From positions 117,176-181,175 of the forward strand of contig JAJPIM010000023.1 of the NCBI GenBank assembly GCA_021324775.1: a DNA stretch of 64,000 bases, given 5' to 3'. This DNA comes from Gemmatimonadota bacterium (GTDB taxonomy: Bacteria > Gemmatimonadota > Gemmatimonadetes > Gemmatimonadales > Gemmatimonadaceae). The position numbers were made by a program, and so were the translations under genes. The notes under the pieces were generated by a model. That model did no database searches, was not told where the DNA came from, and was given only the letters and a program-made list of their open reading frames with translations. This document shows, piece by piece, positions 1-8,609 of the stretch (position 1 is its first letter; every line of letters starts with the position of its first letter).

Positions 1-384
1 ATCCATCTCGAGCCCGAGTGGGCGCGCCAGTACGTGGCGGTCGTCGACCAGCTCAATACCGCCCAGCAACAGCAGCGGGCCGCTCGCGATCAGATCATCC
101 ACCAGTTCCAGCAGCAGGAAATCGCGGCGATCCAGGGCGTCATGGCCAACAGCGAGCGTGGCGGCGATCAGTCCGTGGCGGCCGAGAGCCAGTTTCTTCG
201 GGGAGTCGAGACCTACCGCGACCCTGGAACCGGCAAACAATATGAGCTAGACAACAAGTATGGCCACGCCTGGATGAACAGCAACGGCACCGACGTCATC
301 CTGAGCGATGATCCGAACCTGAATCCGTCGTCCGTCGAAACCGGGAGCTGGACGCCGATGGAGCACGTGCAGGCCAGCCCCTGA
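1..384 (+). CDS. C-terminal end of an unidentified protein (5' truncated by window edge)
   Basis: The frame is open from base 1, so the 116-aa ORF in the track (first Met at 34) is only the visible tail of a longer gene that begins outside the window. At least 127 residues are visible. The first ~50 are helical and Gln-rich (NTAQQQQRAARDQIIHQFQQ). They are followed by a polar segment with Tyr/Trp/Asn-rich turns (YGHAWMNSNGTDVILSD). I do not recognise a family. The coding strand is supported by its codon-position GC pattern and by the antisense ORFs being short. The next gene is convergent and ends 63 bases away. Confidence 0.6.
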   Translation: MHLEPEWARQYVAVVDQLNTAQQQQRAARDQIIHQFQQQEIAAIQGVMANSERGGDQSVAAESQFLRGVETYRDPGTGKQYELDNKYGHAWMNSNGTDVILSDDPNLNPSSVETGSWTPMEHVQASP

Positions 385-447
385 CCGCGGAACGCAGGTG
401 ACCGCCCGGGAGCAAGCAACCAGGCCGGAACCCGACCGCACGAAGAG

Positions 448-1242
448 TTACTCGCGAGGGCTCGCGAGATCCGCCGAGAACGCGGCCCGGACATCACGGC
501 GATAGCGCCGGCTCGACCGGAGCGATACGCCCGCAGTCATGCTGATCTCGCACTGACCCGTCGACAACCACTGCACGCTTCGCACGTATTGGATATTGAC
601 CATGACCGACCGGCTGACGCGAACGAACGCGGTGGGGTCGAGCCTCGTCTTCAGTTCGCCCAGCGTGCTCCGCAACAGGTAAAACCGCCCTCCGACTGCG
701 ACACGCAGATAGTTGCCAAACACCTCGAACCATTCGATCTCCGGAGGCTCGAAGAAGTGCAGCCGATCACCCTGCCGAACGATCAACCGGTGCCCCTCTG
801 AGGCGGCGCCAGCCGTCGCATCGTGCGCGCCGGCGCCGGAGACAGGCCCGCGGAGATGACGGACCACTCGCCGTACCGACTCGGCCAGGCGCTCTCGGGT
901 GAAAGGCTTCAACAGATAATCGACCGCGTTATGCCCAAACGCCTCGAGCGCATATTCGGGGTGCGCGGTGACAAAGACGATCGCAGGACGTCGCCCACTC
1001 GACCACCCGCTCAACAGATCGAGCCCGCTCCGGTCCGGCATTCGCACGTCGAGGAACACCACGTCCGGCCTCAGATGCCGCATCGCCGTCAGTGCGTCCA
1101 CACCCGTTGCCGCCTCGCCGAGGATTCGCACATCAGGCTGTGCACTCAGCATCGCCCGGAGCCCGACACGCGCAATGCGCTCGTCATCGACGATGAGGAC
1201 GCCCAACGGCCGGGCCAGCCGCGGTTGCGCTTGGGCACCCAT
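448..1242 (-). CDS. LytTR-family response regulator (LytR/AlgR type)
   Basis: Cytoplasmic transcription regulator, about 264 aa. An N-terminal receiver domain (VLIVDDERIARVGLR, phospho-acceptor Asp in VVFLDVRMPD, Lys in YLLKPFTRERL) is followed by a C-terminal LytTR DNA-binding domain (IEWFEVFGNYLRVAVGG, FVRVSRSVMVN). I use the ATG at 1242 rather than the longer upstream start in the track. It lies 2 bases after the stop of the sensor kinase gene, and the preceding 26 codons are antisense-like and unrelated to the family. It forms a two-gene operon with the kinase upstream, the usual LytS/LytR (YehU/YehT) arrangement. The target genes cannot be deduced. Confidence 0.9.
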   Translation of the reverse strand: MGAQAQPRLARPLGVLIVDDERIARVGLRAMLSAQPDVRILGEAATGVDALTAMRHLRPDVVFLDVRMPDRSGLDLLSGWSSGRRPAIVFVTAHPEYALEAFGHNAVDYLLKPFTRERLAESVRRVVRHLRGPVSGAGAHDATAGAASEGHRLIVRQGDRLHFFEPPEIEWFEVFGNYLRVAVGGRFYLLRSTLGELKTRLDPTAFVRVSRSVMVNIQYVRSVQWLSTGQCEISMTAGVSLRSSRRYRRDVRAAFSADLASPRE

Positions 1243-1244
1243 GG

Positions 1245-2360
1245 CTACGCCGCCATCACCTCGGCATCGCGATGCGGGATAGTGAGCCGCACGCAAAGAC
1301 CAGTCGGGGATCGGTTGCATAGCTCCAGCGGCGTATTCCGTCCGTTCACCAGATTCACTCTGGCCTGCACGTTGCGCAGTCCAGTATGAGCGGATGATTC
1401 AAACGTCCATTCTGGAGGTAGGCCCGGTCCGTCATCCTCCACCTCGATCACCAACTGACCATTGGCGACCTGGGCCCGGAGCACGAGGTTCCGAGCCGAC
1501 GAATGCTGCCCGATCGCGTGATGAATCGCGTTTTCGACCAGCGGCTGCAGGAGGAGGCTCGGCACAATGGCCGTCTCCGCGCGCACGCTGACCTCGTACG
1601 AGACCGTGAGGCGATCGGTAAAACGCACCCGCTCAATGGCGAGATAGCGGTCGAGGAATTCGAGCTCTTCGGTCAACGGTACCTCCTCCCGCCTGGTCGA
1701 GCGCAGCATATCGCGCAGCAGGTTCGCCAGCTGCACGAGAAACCGATGGGCACGCTCTGGTTCGCGCAACGCCAGGATCGCCGCCGAATGAAGACTGTTA
1801 AAGAGAAAGTGCGGCTGAAGCTGCATCCGGAGCGCCCCCAGTTGGGCGACCGCGAACTGCCGCTTCAGTTCGGCATTACGCAGCTCGTGCTCACGCAACC
1901 GATGGCGATAGGTGATGGCGTGGAGAACCCCGATCACCACCGCATACTTCCACAACGCGATGATCGCCAGCACGGGATAGTGTGCGGTCGCCGACGTGAC
2001 GAACTGCACGCGACGAGGATCGCCCGACCCGCTCAGCGCCACGAGCGTCAGGTAGTTGAGAGTGTCGGCGGCGACAGGCTGCGCCAGCGCGAAGGCCGCC
2101 CCGCCGACCAGCTGCGCTACGACGCTCTGGCGTAGCCACTCGCGATCCAGCGAGAACCGCCGCGCCATGTACGCGAAGTATGGCGTACACAGCGCGAACA
2201 CCGACCAGTACTCCAGCTCATAGCCGACCACCGGCAGCCAGCCGAGCGGCCGGTGCGCCGCGAGCGCAGTTACGATGTTTTGGGCCACGAACACCGATGC
2301 GACGAGCAGCCAAACGACAACAACGATGAGCACCGGCCTGGCGTGCGGTGTCCAGATCAT
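1245..2360 (-). CDS. LytS/YehU-type sensor histidine kinase
   Basis: Membrane sensor that phosphorylates the neighbouring LytTR regulator. About four hydrophobic segments lie in the first ~155 residues (VLIVVVVWLLVASVFV; VFALCTPYFAYMA; AFALAQPVAADTL; VLAIIALWKYAVVIGVL). A short coiled region leads to the His_kinase (PF06580) box QLQPHFLFNSLHSA, the N box PLVENAIHHA, and the ATP-binding loop DDGPGLP. The track ORF begins at 2831, but its first ~157 residues have no membrane or domain character. I place the start at ATG 2360 just before the first transmembrane segment. A GTG at 2456 is the main alternative. The stop is 2 bases before the regulator's start. Confidence 0.85.
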   Translation of the reverse strand: MIWTPHARPVLIVVVVWLLVASVFVAQNIVTALAAHRPLGWLPVVGYELEYWSVFALCTPYFAYMARRFSLDREWLRQSVVAQLVGGAAFALAQPVAADTLNYLTLVALSGSGDPRRVQFVTSATAHYPVLAIIALWKYAVVIGVLHAITYRHRLREHELRNAELKRQFAVAQLGALRMQLQPHFLFNSLHSAAILALREPERAHRFLVQLANLLRDMLRSTRREEVPLTEELEFLDRYLAIERVRFTDRLTVSYEVSVRAETAIVPSLLLQPLVENAIHHAIGQHSSARNLVLRAQVANGQLVIEVEDDGPGLPPEWTFESSAHTGLRNVQARVNLVNGRNTPLELCNRSPTGLCVRLTIPHRDAEVMAA

Positions 2361-2818
2361 TCCACGCCATCGATCGTCCGCAGAGCGCGCCGGTGGAGGG
2401 TCGGCGCGCTCGGCGACCAGGAGGTCACGGGCGTCGGAGGGAGAGGGCGAGGTCACGGTGAGTCTCAACTGTACCCCGATGGGTTCCAGAACCGCCGCAC
2501 TCTTGCAGAACACTGACAATGGCGTACGGCGAAGGCCGCCGGCGGCGCGGGGCGCAACTTGAGATCGCGTGTGGCGCGGCGACAAGACGAGCGACCGCTC
2601 TTCCCAGTGGAGCGACCGTTGGCCACCGGCCAGCGTCTGGGGAAGAGGACAGGCAGGTGGCCCCGCAATGAAAGATGGCAGCTCGGCGGCAGCGAAGGCC
2701 TTGTCGCGACCGGTCGACCCGCCGCAAGGACCAGTTATCACTTTCGCCTTGCCTGTGCCGGCGTGGCCAGTCACAGTGTCATCCGATATTTCACCTATGC
2801 TCGCGAGGCTGGGCGACA
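2361..2818. other. Divergent intergenic region, no recognisable gene
   Basis: About 458 bases separate the sensor-kinase start (minus) from the secreted-protein start (plus). Overlapping ORFs on both strands here are low-complexity Arg/Pro/Ala-rich shadows. It presumably holds two divergent promoters, but I cannot assign -35/-10 boxes with confidence. Confidence 0.4.
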
Positions 2819-3610
2819 ATGCGCATTTCAATTGTGATCTCGATGTGTGTCCTCTCTCTCTCCACCGCGCAGCGCACCGTGGCGCAAACCGGTGACACGA
2901 TTACGCTCACCGTTGGTGACCCGGCTGTCGACGGGACGATATATAAGGAACATTGGGCAAGCGCCGAGCGGTCGATATTGAAAGACGGGAAAGTGGCACG
3001 GTCAGTTCGTTACCGAAGTCACACGTATGTGACCACCTGGCACGGCGCCCAAGTGTGCGTCGTCGAGTCGGTCCCCGGTCCCGACGGAACCGATCGCGAA
3101 TTCTACGAAAAGACCGTGCTCGATCAGAAGAGCACGGCCCTCGTGCACATCGAGGCTCGCGACGGCACTGGACGGACGTTTGTCGCTGACGTCGATGGCA
3201 AACACGTGACCGGGAAGTCGCGGGCGTCGCGGACCGCGCCGGAAGAACAGATCGACTTCACCCTGGACACCCCGTCCTACTACGTTCCGTTCGCCGACGC
3301 GGCGATCGGGGCGACCAATATCCGGGAGGGACAGATCTGGCGCGTCCCGGTGTTCAGCTTCGGTTCCACGGGACGGAAGACCGAGTGGCACACGCTGCGG
3401 CTCCTTGGTCGCGAGAGCTCATCGGCGCCGGACGGGATGGCCGGAGCCTGGATCGTTGACGATCCGGCGGGGCAGTCCAGAATCTGGATTACGATGGAGC
3501 CGCCCTATCTACCCCAGGTGCTCCGTACGCTCCCCGACGGCTCGGTCGCTCGCTTCGCCTCTCAGCTCTTGCCGCCCGAGGGACATTCGGCTGGAGCTGC
3601 TTCCCGGTGA
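2819..3610 (+). CDS. Secreted protein of unknown function
   Basis: I start at ATG 2819 because it opens a clear signal peptide (MRISIVISMCVLSLSTAQRT, cleavage near TVAQ). The 48 upstream residues of the track ORF are Arg/Cys-rich nonsense. The mature part, about 240 aa, is beta-rich (DTITLTVGDPAVDG, THTLRLLGRES-like strands) and ends with a segment like that of DUF3108-type periplasmic proteins (PYLPQVLRTLPDGSVARF). That family match is only a guess. The stop TGA overlaps the GTG start of the following broken gene (GTGA), suggesting the two were translationally coupled. Confidence 0.65.
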   Translation: MRISIVISMCVLSLSTAQRTVAQTGDTITLTVGDPAVDGTIYKEHWASAERSILKDGKVARSVRYRSHTYVTTWHGAQVCVVESVPGPDGTDREFYEKTVLDQKSTALVHIEARDGTGRTFVADVDGKHVTGKSRASRTAPEEQIDFTLDTPSYYVPFADAAIGATNIREGQIWRVPVFSFGSTGRKTEWHTLRLLGRESSSAPDGMAGAWIVDDPAGQSRIWITMEPPYLPQVLRTLPDGSVARFASQLLPPEGHSAGAASR

Positions 3611-4325
3611 CGTGCGACGCGCCGAACCGTCGTTCGGACCCTCTCGCAGCGACCATCGCGGCATGTCCGCGCTACGGAAAAACCTCAACTATCGCGACCT
3701 GCAACAGTTGGGTGCTACTGGTCGCCCTTTCAGCCCTCGCCTCGGCGCAGAGTCCCGGACCGCGGCGCGGCCGGCCACCGGGCCGGGTCGAACTCGCTGA
3801 CTCGGCGACCGAGGTTTCACTCGCGACCCCGGGCGACCGGCCGATCGTTGACGTGTGGATCAACGGGCGGGGACCATTCAAGCTGGGCGTCGAGACGGGC
3901 AATCCCAGTGCGTTGACACTGTACACCGATGCACTGCGGCGACTGGTACCAGCGCTCCCGACACGAGCAACAACGCCATTCCGCATGTCGACTCCGTACG
4001 CGCTGGCGGACTCACGCTCCGCGATGTCGACGTTGTCATCCCGGGTCCCTCGCTGCTTCCCACGCAGCTCGACGGTCAGCTCGGGCTGGCCGCATACGCT
4101 CAGCTTCTCATCACCGTCGACTGGCCCCGCCGCCGATTGCGTTTCTCACGCGATACACTCCCTGCGACGAACAACACCGACATCATACCGCTCGCACCGA
4201 TCGGACCGATCATCGGAATTCCGCTCACACTCGGGACGCACGCGGGTACCTTCATCCTCGATACGCAGGGCGGTGTTCATGGGCGTGTCAAACGTCTGAT
4301 TGTTGGGAAAGTGGCAGGCGGTTGA
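3607..4325 (+). pseudogene. Frameshifted retropepsin-like aspartic protease homologue
   Basis: Two ORFs in different frames look like the halves of one secreted aspartyl-protease-like protein. The first frame gives a signal peptide (WVLLVALSALASAQS) and the N-terminal lobe signature PIVDVWINGRGPFKLGVETG. From about 3955 the sense continues in the other frame (VDSVRAGGLTLRDVDVVIPG, LDGQLGLAAYAQLLITVDW, FILDTQGG). A one-base loss or two-base gain near 3935-3975 would join them. Both catalytic positions are degenerate: ETG replaces DTG and DTQG replaces DTGA. The end (HGRVKRLIVGKVAGG) is shorter than the family. It starts at a GTG overlapping the preceding stop. A sequencing error could explain the shift but not the lost catalytic residues. 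Confidence 0.6.
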
Positions 4326-4421
4326 ATATTCTTCGCCTTCACACTCGTTGCTGGCAACGTGGTGCCGTGTCAGCGAGCAAGGATTTCTGGCCAGCGTCCA
4401 TCATCCTCGACCCGCCACCCC

Positions 4422-5324
4422 ATGATGCTGCGCTCCTGTCTCGCGCTGGGCACCTGTATCGCTCTTGTACACAGCTCGCCGGCCTGGTCTCAGGCTGGCC
4501 CGTACGACAAGGCACTCCTGACCGCAGTACGCTCGGTGGCCCGTGCCGTCCCGGGCGATCTGCCAACGGCGGTTCGCTACGTGAGCATCCAGGACGACTC
4601 GGCGCCGGGGTCAAATGCGGTCGAGGGTGCGCCGCACGCCAACATCTTCGACGTCGATCCCGTCTTTCAAGTGCGCTACCCGCATGGCTGGATCATGGTC
4701 GACGCGGGGTACGACCAAGACGCTGCGGCCAGCATCTTCGGGCACTACCACCCTGACGCCTACGAGCGGGTTCTCCGCGCGCTCGACGGCGCACGCCTCA
4801 TCGTCGTGACGCACGAGCACGGCGATCACGTAGGCTCGCTCCTCCAACCAACGGTTGCTCGGCGGGTTGCGTACAAAACGATCCTAACGAAGCAGCAGGT
4901 CGAATTCCTTCAGCACGACGATCACACCAGCGGCGTATTCGGTCCGGACGCCGCGCGTTCGTTCCTCGTCGCCGACTATCAGCGGCTGCTTCCGGTCGCA
5001 CCCGGGGTCGTGCTGATTCGGGCCCCGGGCCACACACCGGGATCACAGATCGTGTACGTACAACTGGCATCCGGGCGCGAGATCATGCTGATCGGTGACA
5101 TCGTCTGGCGCATGATTGGGCTCGAGCTGCGACATCAAAAGCCGGATTCGGTCAGCAGGATGCTGCGCGAGGACCGGACGTCCATCGGGCAAGAGATGGC
5201 CTGGCTTGCCGACATAGTCGCCCCCGGCGGGGTGGTGGTTGTAGCGAGCCACGACGGAAGCGCGATCCACGCGCTCGTTCGCGCCGGCACACTTCGTGAA
5301 GGCCTCGACCTGACATCACCCTGA
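4422..5324 (+). CDS. Secreted metallo-beta-lactamase-fold hydrolase
   Basis: Exported zinc hydrolase of about 300 aa. A signal peptide (MMLRSCLALGTCIALVHSSP, cleavage after AWSQA) fixes the start at ATG 4422 or 4425. The metal-binding motif THEHGDHVG (HxHxDH), a second His in GHTPGSQ, the Asp in LIGDIVW and a late His in VASHDGS are all present, so the dinuclear zinc site looks complete. The substrate is unknown; the family includes lactonases, phosphodiesterases and beta-lactamases. It runs in the same direction as the two genes before it, 96 bases downstream of the broken protease. Confidence 0.85.
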   Translation: MMLRSCLALGTCIALVHSSPAWSQAGPYDKALLTAVRSVARAVPGDLPTAVRYVSIQDDSAPGSNAVEGAPHANIFDVDPVFQVRYPHGWIMVDAGYDQDAAASIFGHYHPDAYERVLRALDGARLIVVTHEHGDHVGSLLQPTVARRVAYKTILTKQQVEFLQHDDHTSGVFGPDAARSFLVADYQRLLPVAPGVVLIRAPGHTPGSQIVYVQLASGREIMLIGDIVWRMIGLELRHQKPDSVSRMLREDRTSIGQEMAWLADIVAPGGVVVVASHDGSAIHALVRAGTLREGLDLTSP

Positions 5325-5375
5325 GGACAACGCGACGCACGGGCGTGACGGATTCACCGCGGTCGCGCGAAGCGG

Positions 5376-5420
5376 TGCCGTTCGAGAACCGAAGGTCGCC
5401 TTGTTGGGGCAACGGCCCCG
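5376..5420 (-). repeat. Partial copy of the dispersed GGGGCCGTTGCCC repeat
   Basis: Read on the minus strand this is GGGGCCGTTGCCCCAACAAG, then GCGACCTTCGGTTCTCGAAC. It matches the left half of the repeat seen at 47.5, 51.9 and 63.8 kb. It begins directly after the stop codon of the transporter gene, so it could also serve as its 3' hairpin. Confidence 0.7.
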
Positions 5421-6779
5421 CTACTGCAGGTGGATCGCGATCGCGATGAGGATGCACGCCGCGCCGAACGCCGCTATGGCCAGAGTGAGGCGCGCAGTCA
5501 CGCGGATGTAGTCCTCGAAGCGGACACTGGCGGCCGCGAGAATTGCCATCAAGCCGCCGTTCGTCGGCGTGACCAACTCGCACAGCCCCGCGCCGAACTG
5601 ATACGCCAGCACCGTCACCTGGCGCGACAGCCCGATCAGGTCCGACAGCGGTACCAGCACGGGCAGCGTCAGGACGGCGTCTCCGCTCACACTTGGCACC
5701 GGCACGTGCACGATCGCCTGCACCGCCATCATCGCGATCGCCGACGCGCCGGCCGGTAGTGAGGCGAGCGGCGCCGCGAGCCCGTGCACCACGGTGTCGA
5801 TGATGTGGCCCTCGGTCATGACGACGGAAATCGACCGCGCGACGCCGATGAGAATCGCGGCGAATGCGATCGACCGGAATCCTTCCACGAACGCGTCTGC
5901 CGTGCCCGCGATCCCTAATCCCCCGGCGACGCCGGCGGCCACGCCCATCACGAAGAACAGCCCCGCGTCCTGGTCGAAGTCCCAGCCCTGCGTCATCACG
6001 CCCCACACGAAGACCGCGAACGCCGCCAGCACGATCGTGATCACGAGTCCGCCGCGGCCGTGCGTCGCGCGCGCGGATGCGGGCGGGGCGGACGCTGGAT
6101 CGACCGGCCGGCGCGTCCGCCGTGCGTAGCGGATCGTCGCACCGATCCACAGCGCGAGCGCCAGGGCGAGCGTCACGAGGCGGAACAGGCCGCCCGATCC
6201 CTGGGGGAGGTGCGCGACCTTCTGCGCGATGAGCACCTGAAATGGATTGATCGGGCTGAACGCCGAGCCGATGGCTGCCGTACCGACGCTCATCATCACG
6301 GCCGTCATCGGATTGAAGCCCAGCCGCTCCGTCAGTACCAGCAGCGCGGGCACCAGCGCGATGATCTCCTCCTGCATGTTCTCGAGCGCACCTCCGGCCG
6401 CGAACGCGAGCGACACCAGCGGAATTGCGAGGATGCCGAAGTTGCCGAGTCGCCGGACCAGCCAGTCGATGCCGTCGTGGAGCGCGCCGGTTTTGTCCAC
6501 GACCCCGAACGCGCCGCCGATCAGAAAGACGAAAAACACGACCGAGGCGGCGTCGATCAGTCCGCGCGGGATCGCGACGGCGGCACCGAACGCGTTGACG
6601 GGTGCCGGCGGGACGTGGTGAAACGTCCCGCTCACGACCACCGGGCGGCCTGTGAGCGGATCGCTGCGCCGGTCGTACTCGCCGGCGGGAATGATGTACG
6701 TGAGTGCCGCCGCGATCAGCGTGCAGACGACGAGGAGTGTGAGCGGGCTTGGCACCCGGATCAGGCGCGCGAGGCGCAT
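5421..6779 (-). CDS. YfcC/DcuC-like inner-membrane carrier
   Basis: Polytopic transporter, about 452 aa, with a dozen or so hydrophobic helices. The opening SPLTLLVVCTLIAAALTYIIPAGEYDR is the hallmark of the YfcC / C4-dicarboxylate anaerobic carrier group (PF03606). Other signatures are FVFLIGGAFGVVDKTGAL, GTAAIGSAFSPINPFQV and LCELVTPTNGGLMAILA. Members are thought to move carboxylates, amino acids or short-chain fatty acids; the substrate here is unknown. I use ATG 6779 because it places MRLARLIRVP just before helix 1. The ORF extends 16 codons further upstream. It is a single gene, with DUF4412 upstream on the same strand. Confidence 0.85.
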   Translation of the reverse strand: MRLARLIRVPSPLTLLVVCTLIAAALTYIIPAGEYDRRSDPLTGRPVVVSGTFHHVPPAPVNAFGAAVAIPRGLIDAASVVFFVFLIGGAFGVVDKTGALHDGIDWLVRRLGNFGILAIPLVSLAFAAGGALENMQEEIIALVPALLVLTERLGFNPMTAVMMSVGTAAIGSAFSPINPFQVLIAQKVAHLPQGSGGLFRLVTLALALALWIGATIRYARRTRRPVDPASAPPASARATHGRGGLVITIVLAAFAVFVWGVMTQGWDFDQDAGLFFVMGVAAGVAGGLGIAGTADAFVEGFRSIAFAAILIGVARSISVVMTEGHIIDTVVHGLAAPLASLPAGASAIAMMAVQAIVHVPVPSVSGDAVLTLPVLVPLSDLIGLSRQVTVLAYQFGAGLCELVTPTNGGLMAILAAASVRFEDYIRVTARLTLAIAAFGAACILIAIAIHLQ

Positions 6780-6887
6780 CACGCGAGTATCACGCAGTAT
6801 CACGCGCAGCTCAGCGGAGACGAGCAAGGTCCGCCGCGCACATGTTGCCGCGGCGGACCAATACGGTGGATGGGCTTTCTCTCCGCC

Positions 6888-7619
6888 CTAGCGCGGTGTG
6901 CCGCCGCCCATGCCCCCTGGCATCTGGACCTGCGTGTATCCCGCAGGCGGGGAGAACGCATCGTCGCTCACCGGCGACCGGTCGATCTTCGTGGCCTCGA
7001 AGCTGAAGCCGGGTTGTCCAGCACTGCTCGCCGTCAGCTTCAGAATGCCGTTTCCGGGCCCCAGTTCATCGCTCACGGCGCCCCAGGGGGAGTTGCCTGC
7101 GCCCATCCGGCCCCCGAGATGCGCCCATGTGGCCGGGTTGATGCCGGCGCCCTTCGCGACGCACATATCGCCTTCCACGGCCTTGCCGTTGCTCGTGCCG
7201 GTCCCGTGTATCACCTGGCACGACACACCCGCCACGGTCTCGGTGCGCCCGGTCTTTGTGAATGTGAACTTCGGCGCGTTCGCCGCATCAGCGCCCTTGC
7301 CCATCCCGTCCATCGCGCCCGCCATGCTCTCTGGCACCACGATGTACTTCTGCTGCTGGTCCATCACCATCATGCGCGTGTGAGCGGCGCCGTCCATCAC
7401 CATGGCTCCGCTCTCGCCTGGATTCGCCGGGTTGCTCATGCCCACTCGCATCTTGCTGCCCTTGCTTGTCACAACCAGAGTCACGGTCTTGCCGTTCTCG
7501 TTGTGTATCTGAAACGTCTGCGTCCCTTCGAATCCGGTGTCCTGCGCTGCGGCTTGCTGCACGGCAGCGACGGAAAGTCCAATGACAACGATGGACGCCG
7601 TGCTCCACACTTTTCGCAT
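6888..7619 (-). CDS. Secreted DUF4412 protein
   Basis: Periplasmic or outer-surface protein of 243 aa with a signal peptide (MRKVWSTASIVVIGLSVAAV, cleavage after QQAAAQ). The pattern of short beta strands, Met-rich loops (SGAMVMDGAAHTRMMVMDQQ) and a single Cys pair (VSCQVIHGTG, GDMCVAKG) matches DUF4412, a LolA/outer-membrane-lipoprotein-like fold of unknown function. It ends in a Gly/Met-rich tail. It lies 108 bases upstream of the carrier on the same strand, so co-transcription is possible. Confidence 0.8.
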   Translation of the reverse strand: MRKVWSTASIVVIGLSVAAVQQAAAQDTGFEGTQTFQIHNENGKTVTLVVTSKGSKMRVGMSNPANPGESGAMVMDGAAHTRMMVMDQQQKYIVVPESMAGAMDGMGKGADAANAPKFTFTKTGRTETVAGVSCQVIHGTGTSNGKAVEGDMCVAKGAGINPATWAHLGGRMGAGNSPWGAVSDELGPGNGILKLTASSAGQPGFSFEATKIDRSPVSDDAFSPPAGYTQVQMPGGMGGGTPR

Positions 7620-7822
7620 ACGCGCATCCCCTCAGGCAAGACGGTCGGTTGAGTGGCCCGCATGTCGCGCGGCGTCGGGGCCGCGGCTGCCGGGATCGAT
7701 CGGGTCCAGCGCCGTGAAGCATCGGTCGAAGTGGCGCGCAGCGCCAGAGTCCTTTTTGCCGAGGCCAGTCTCAAAGAACGCGAACCCTGGGTAGCGAGGT
7801 TCGGCTGGGGCCACTAGCCGTA

Positions 7823-8041
7823 GTGGGACGGTAACCGCAGTTCTACCGGGCCGGTCGCGACCGGCCCCTACCAGGGGTGGTTTCTGGTTACACCCTGGCT
7901 GCGGTGAGACGGCAGCTCTTCACCATAGACCGGCGTTGGCCGCGGTGGGACGGCAACCGCAGTTCTACCGGGCCGGTCGCGACCGGCCCCTACCAGGGGT
8001 CGTTTCTGGCTGCACCCTGGCAGCGGTGAGACGGCAGTCTT
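7823..8041 (+). repeat. Tandem ~122-bp repeat carrying the GGCCGGTCGCGACCGGCC palindrome (two copies)
   Basis: Two near-identical units start at 7823 and 7945. Each reads GTGGGACGG, AACCGCAGTTCTACC, the palindrome GGGCCGGTCGCGACCGGCCC, CTACCAGGGG, a CACCCTGG stretch and GGTGAGACGGCAG. They differ at a few positions. The palindromic core is shared with copies at 47.6, 51.8, 52.1 and 63.97 kb. The whole 7620-8056 gap (437 bases) holds this repeat and no gene. Confidence 0.85.
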
Positions 8042-8056
8042 GTCCCTGGCGCGGAG

Positions 8057-8584
8057 TTAGAACAGCGAGGGAAGCACGTACCTGCCGCCTCCGGTCGTGA
8101 CGATCACCAGGTTCATGATCACGAACATGAGGTCGTAGTTCCAGCCCAGGCTGTCCTTCCCCCAGAATCCTGTATGCCAGTTCACGATCTTCTTCTTGAT
8201 CGTGCCCGCCATGATGAGGATGAGGCCGATGGCTGCGAGTTGCGCCAGCACTCCGGTCAACACCCCCAAGCCTCCCAGCAGTTCGGCCGTCCCCACCACC
8301 CGCGCCAGCCCGGGGCTTATCTCGTTTTGCTTCGCCTTGGCCACGGGGTTCGATACCTGGCGCCAGCCACTGGTGATGAACACGGCGGCGACGACGCAAC
8401 GCAGCAGGAACAGCGCGATGTCGCTGTACTCGAGCAGACGAGGGAAGACGATTGCCACGCCAGGCGGAAGGTGCAAAACGAGAGCCGCCGGGCGTTGTTG
8501 TGTGCCGATCCGGCGCTTCAACTGTGGCTGACAGATATAATTGTCATTGACCCAATTAACGGGCAAGACAATATTATCAGTCAT
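8057..8584 (-). CDS. DoxX-family membrane protein
   Basis: Small four-helix inner-membrane protein. The signature DIALFLLRCVVAAVFITSGW, GTAELLGGLGVLTGVLAQLAAIGL and the Lys-rich loop TIKKKIVNWHTGFWGKD are typical of DoxX/DoxD. These proteins have been linked to thiosulfate or quinone redox functions, but most are uncharacterised. The ORF start gives 175 aa with ~45 non-family residues first; a GTG at 8458 would give a more typical 133 aa. It is divergent from a winged-helix regulator, and the ORF starts overlap the likely promoter region. Confidence 0.8.
   Translation of the reverse strand: MTDNIVLPVNWVNDNYICQPQLKRRIGTQQRPAALVLHLPPGVAIVFPRLLEYSDIALFLLRCVVAAVFITSGWRQVSNPVAKAKQNEISPGLARVVGTAELLGGLGVLTGVLAQLAAIGLILIMAGTIKKKIVNWHTGFWGKDSLGWNYDLMFVIMNLVIVTTGGGRYVLPSLF
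8541..8580. promoter_or_regulatory. AT-rich divergent promoter/operator candidate
   Basis: An AT-rich patch in a GC-rich background. On the plus strand TTGACC (8547) and AATATT/TATTAT (8570-8577) are spaced 17-19 bases, about 30 bases before the regulator start. The patch also contains the inverted pair ATTGTC / GACAAT, a possible binding site for the adjacent regulator. This is assigned by eye only. Confidence 0.35.
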
Positions 8585-8609
8585 CTGTCCCAGTCGCTCT
8601 TTCCCGCCA

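Noticed and set aside
2361-2831. N-terminal 157-residue extension of the sensor kinase
   Set aside because: Not membrane-like, no domain, and antisense to a plausible start region of the divergent gene.
5152-6150. 332-aa minus ORF
   Set aside because: Asp/Arg/Gly-rich frame-shifted shadow of the carrier gene.
6060-7652. 530-aa plus-strand ORF spanning the DUF4412 gene and part of the carrier gene
   Set aside because: Crosses two recognisable minus-strand genes; composition is His/Arg-rich with no domain.
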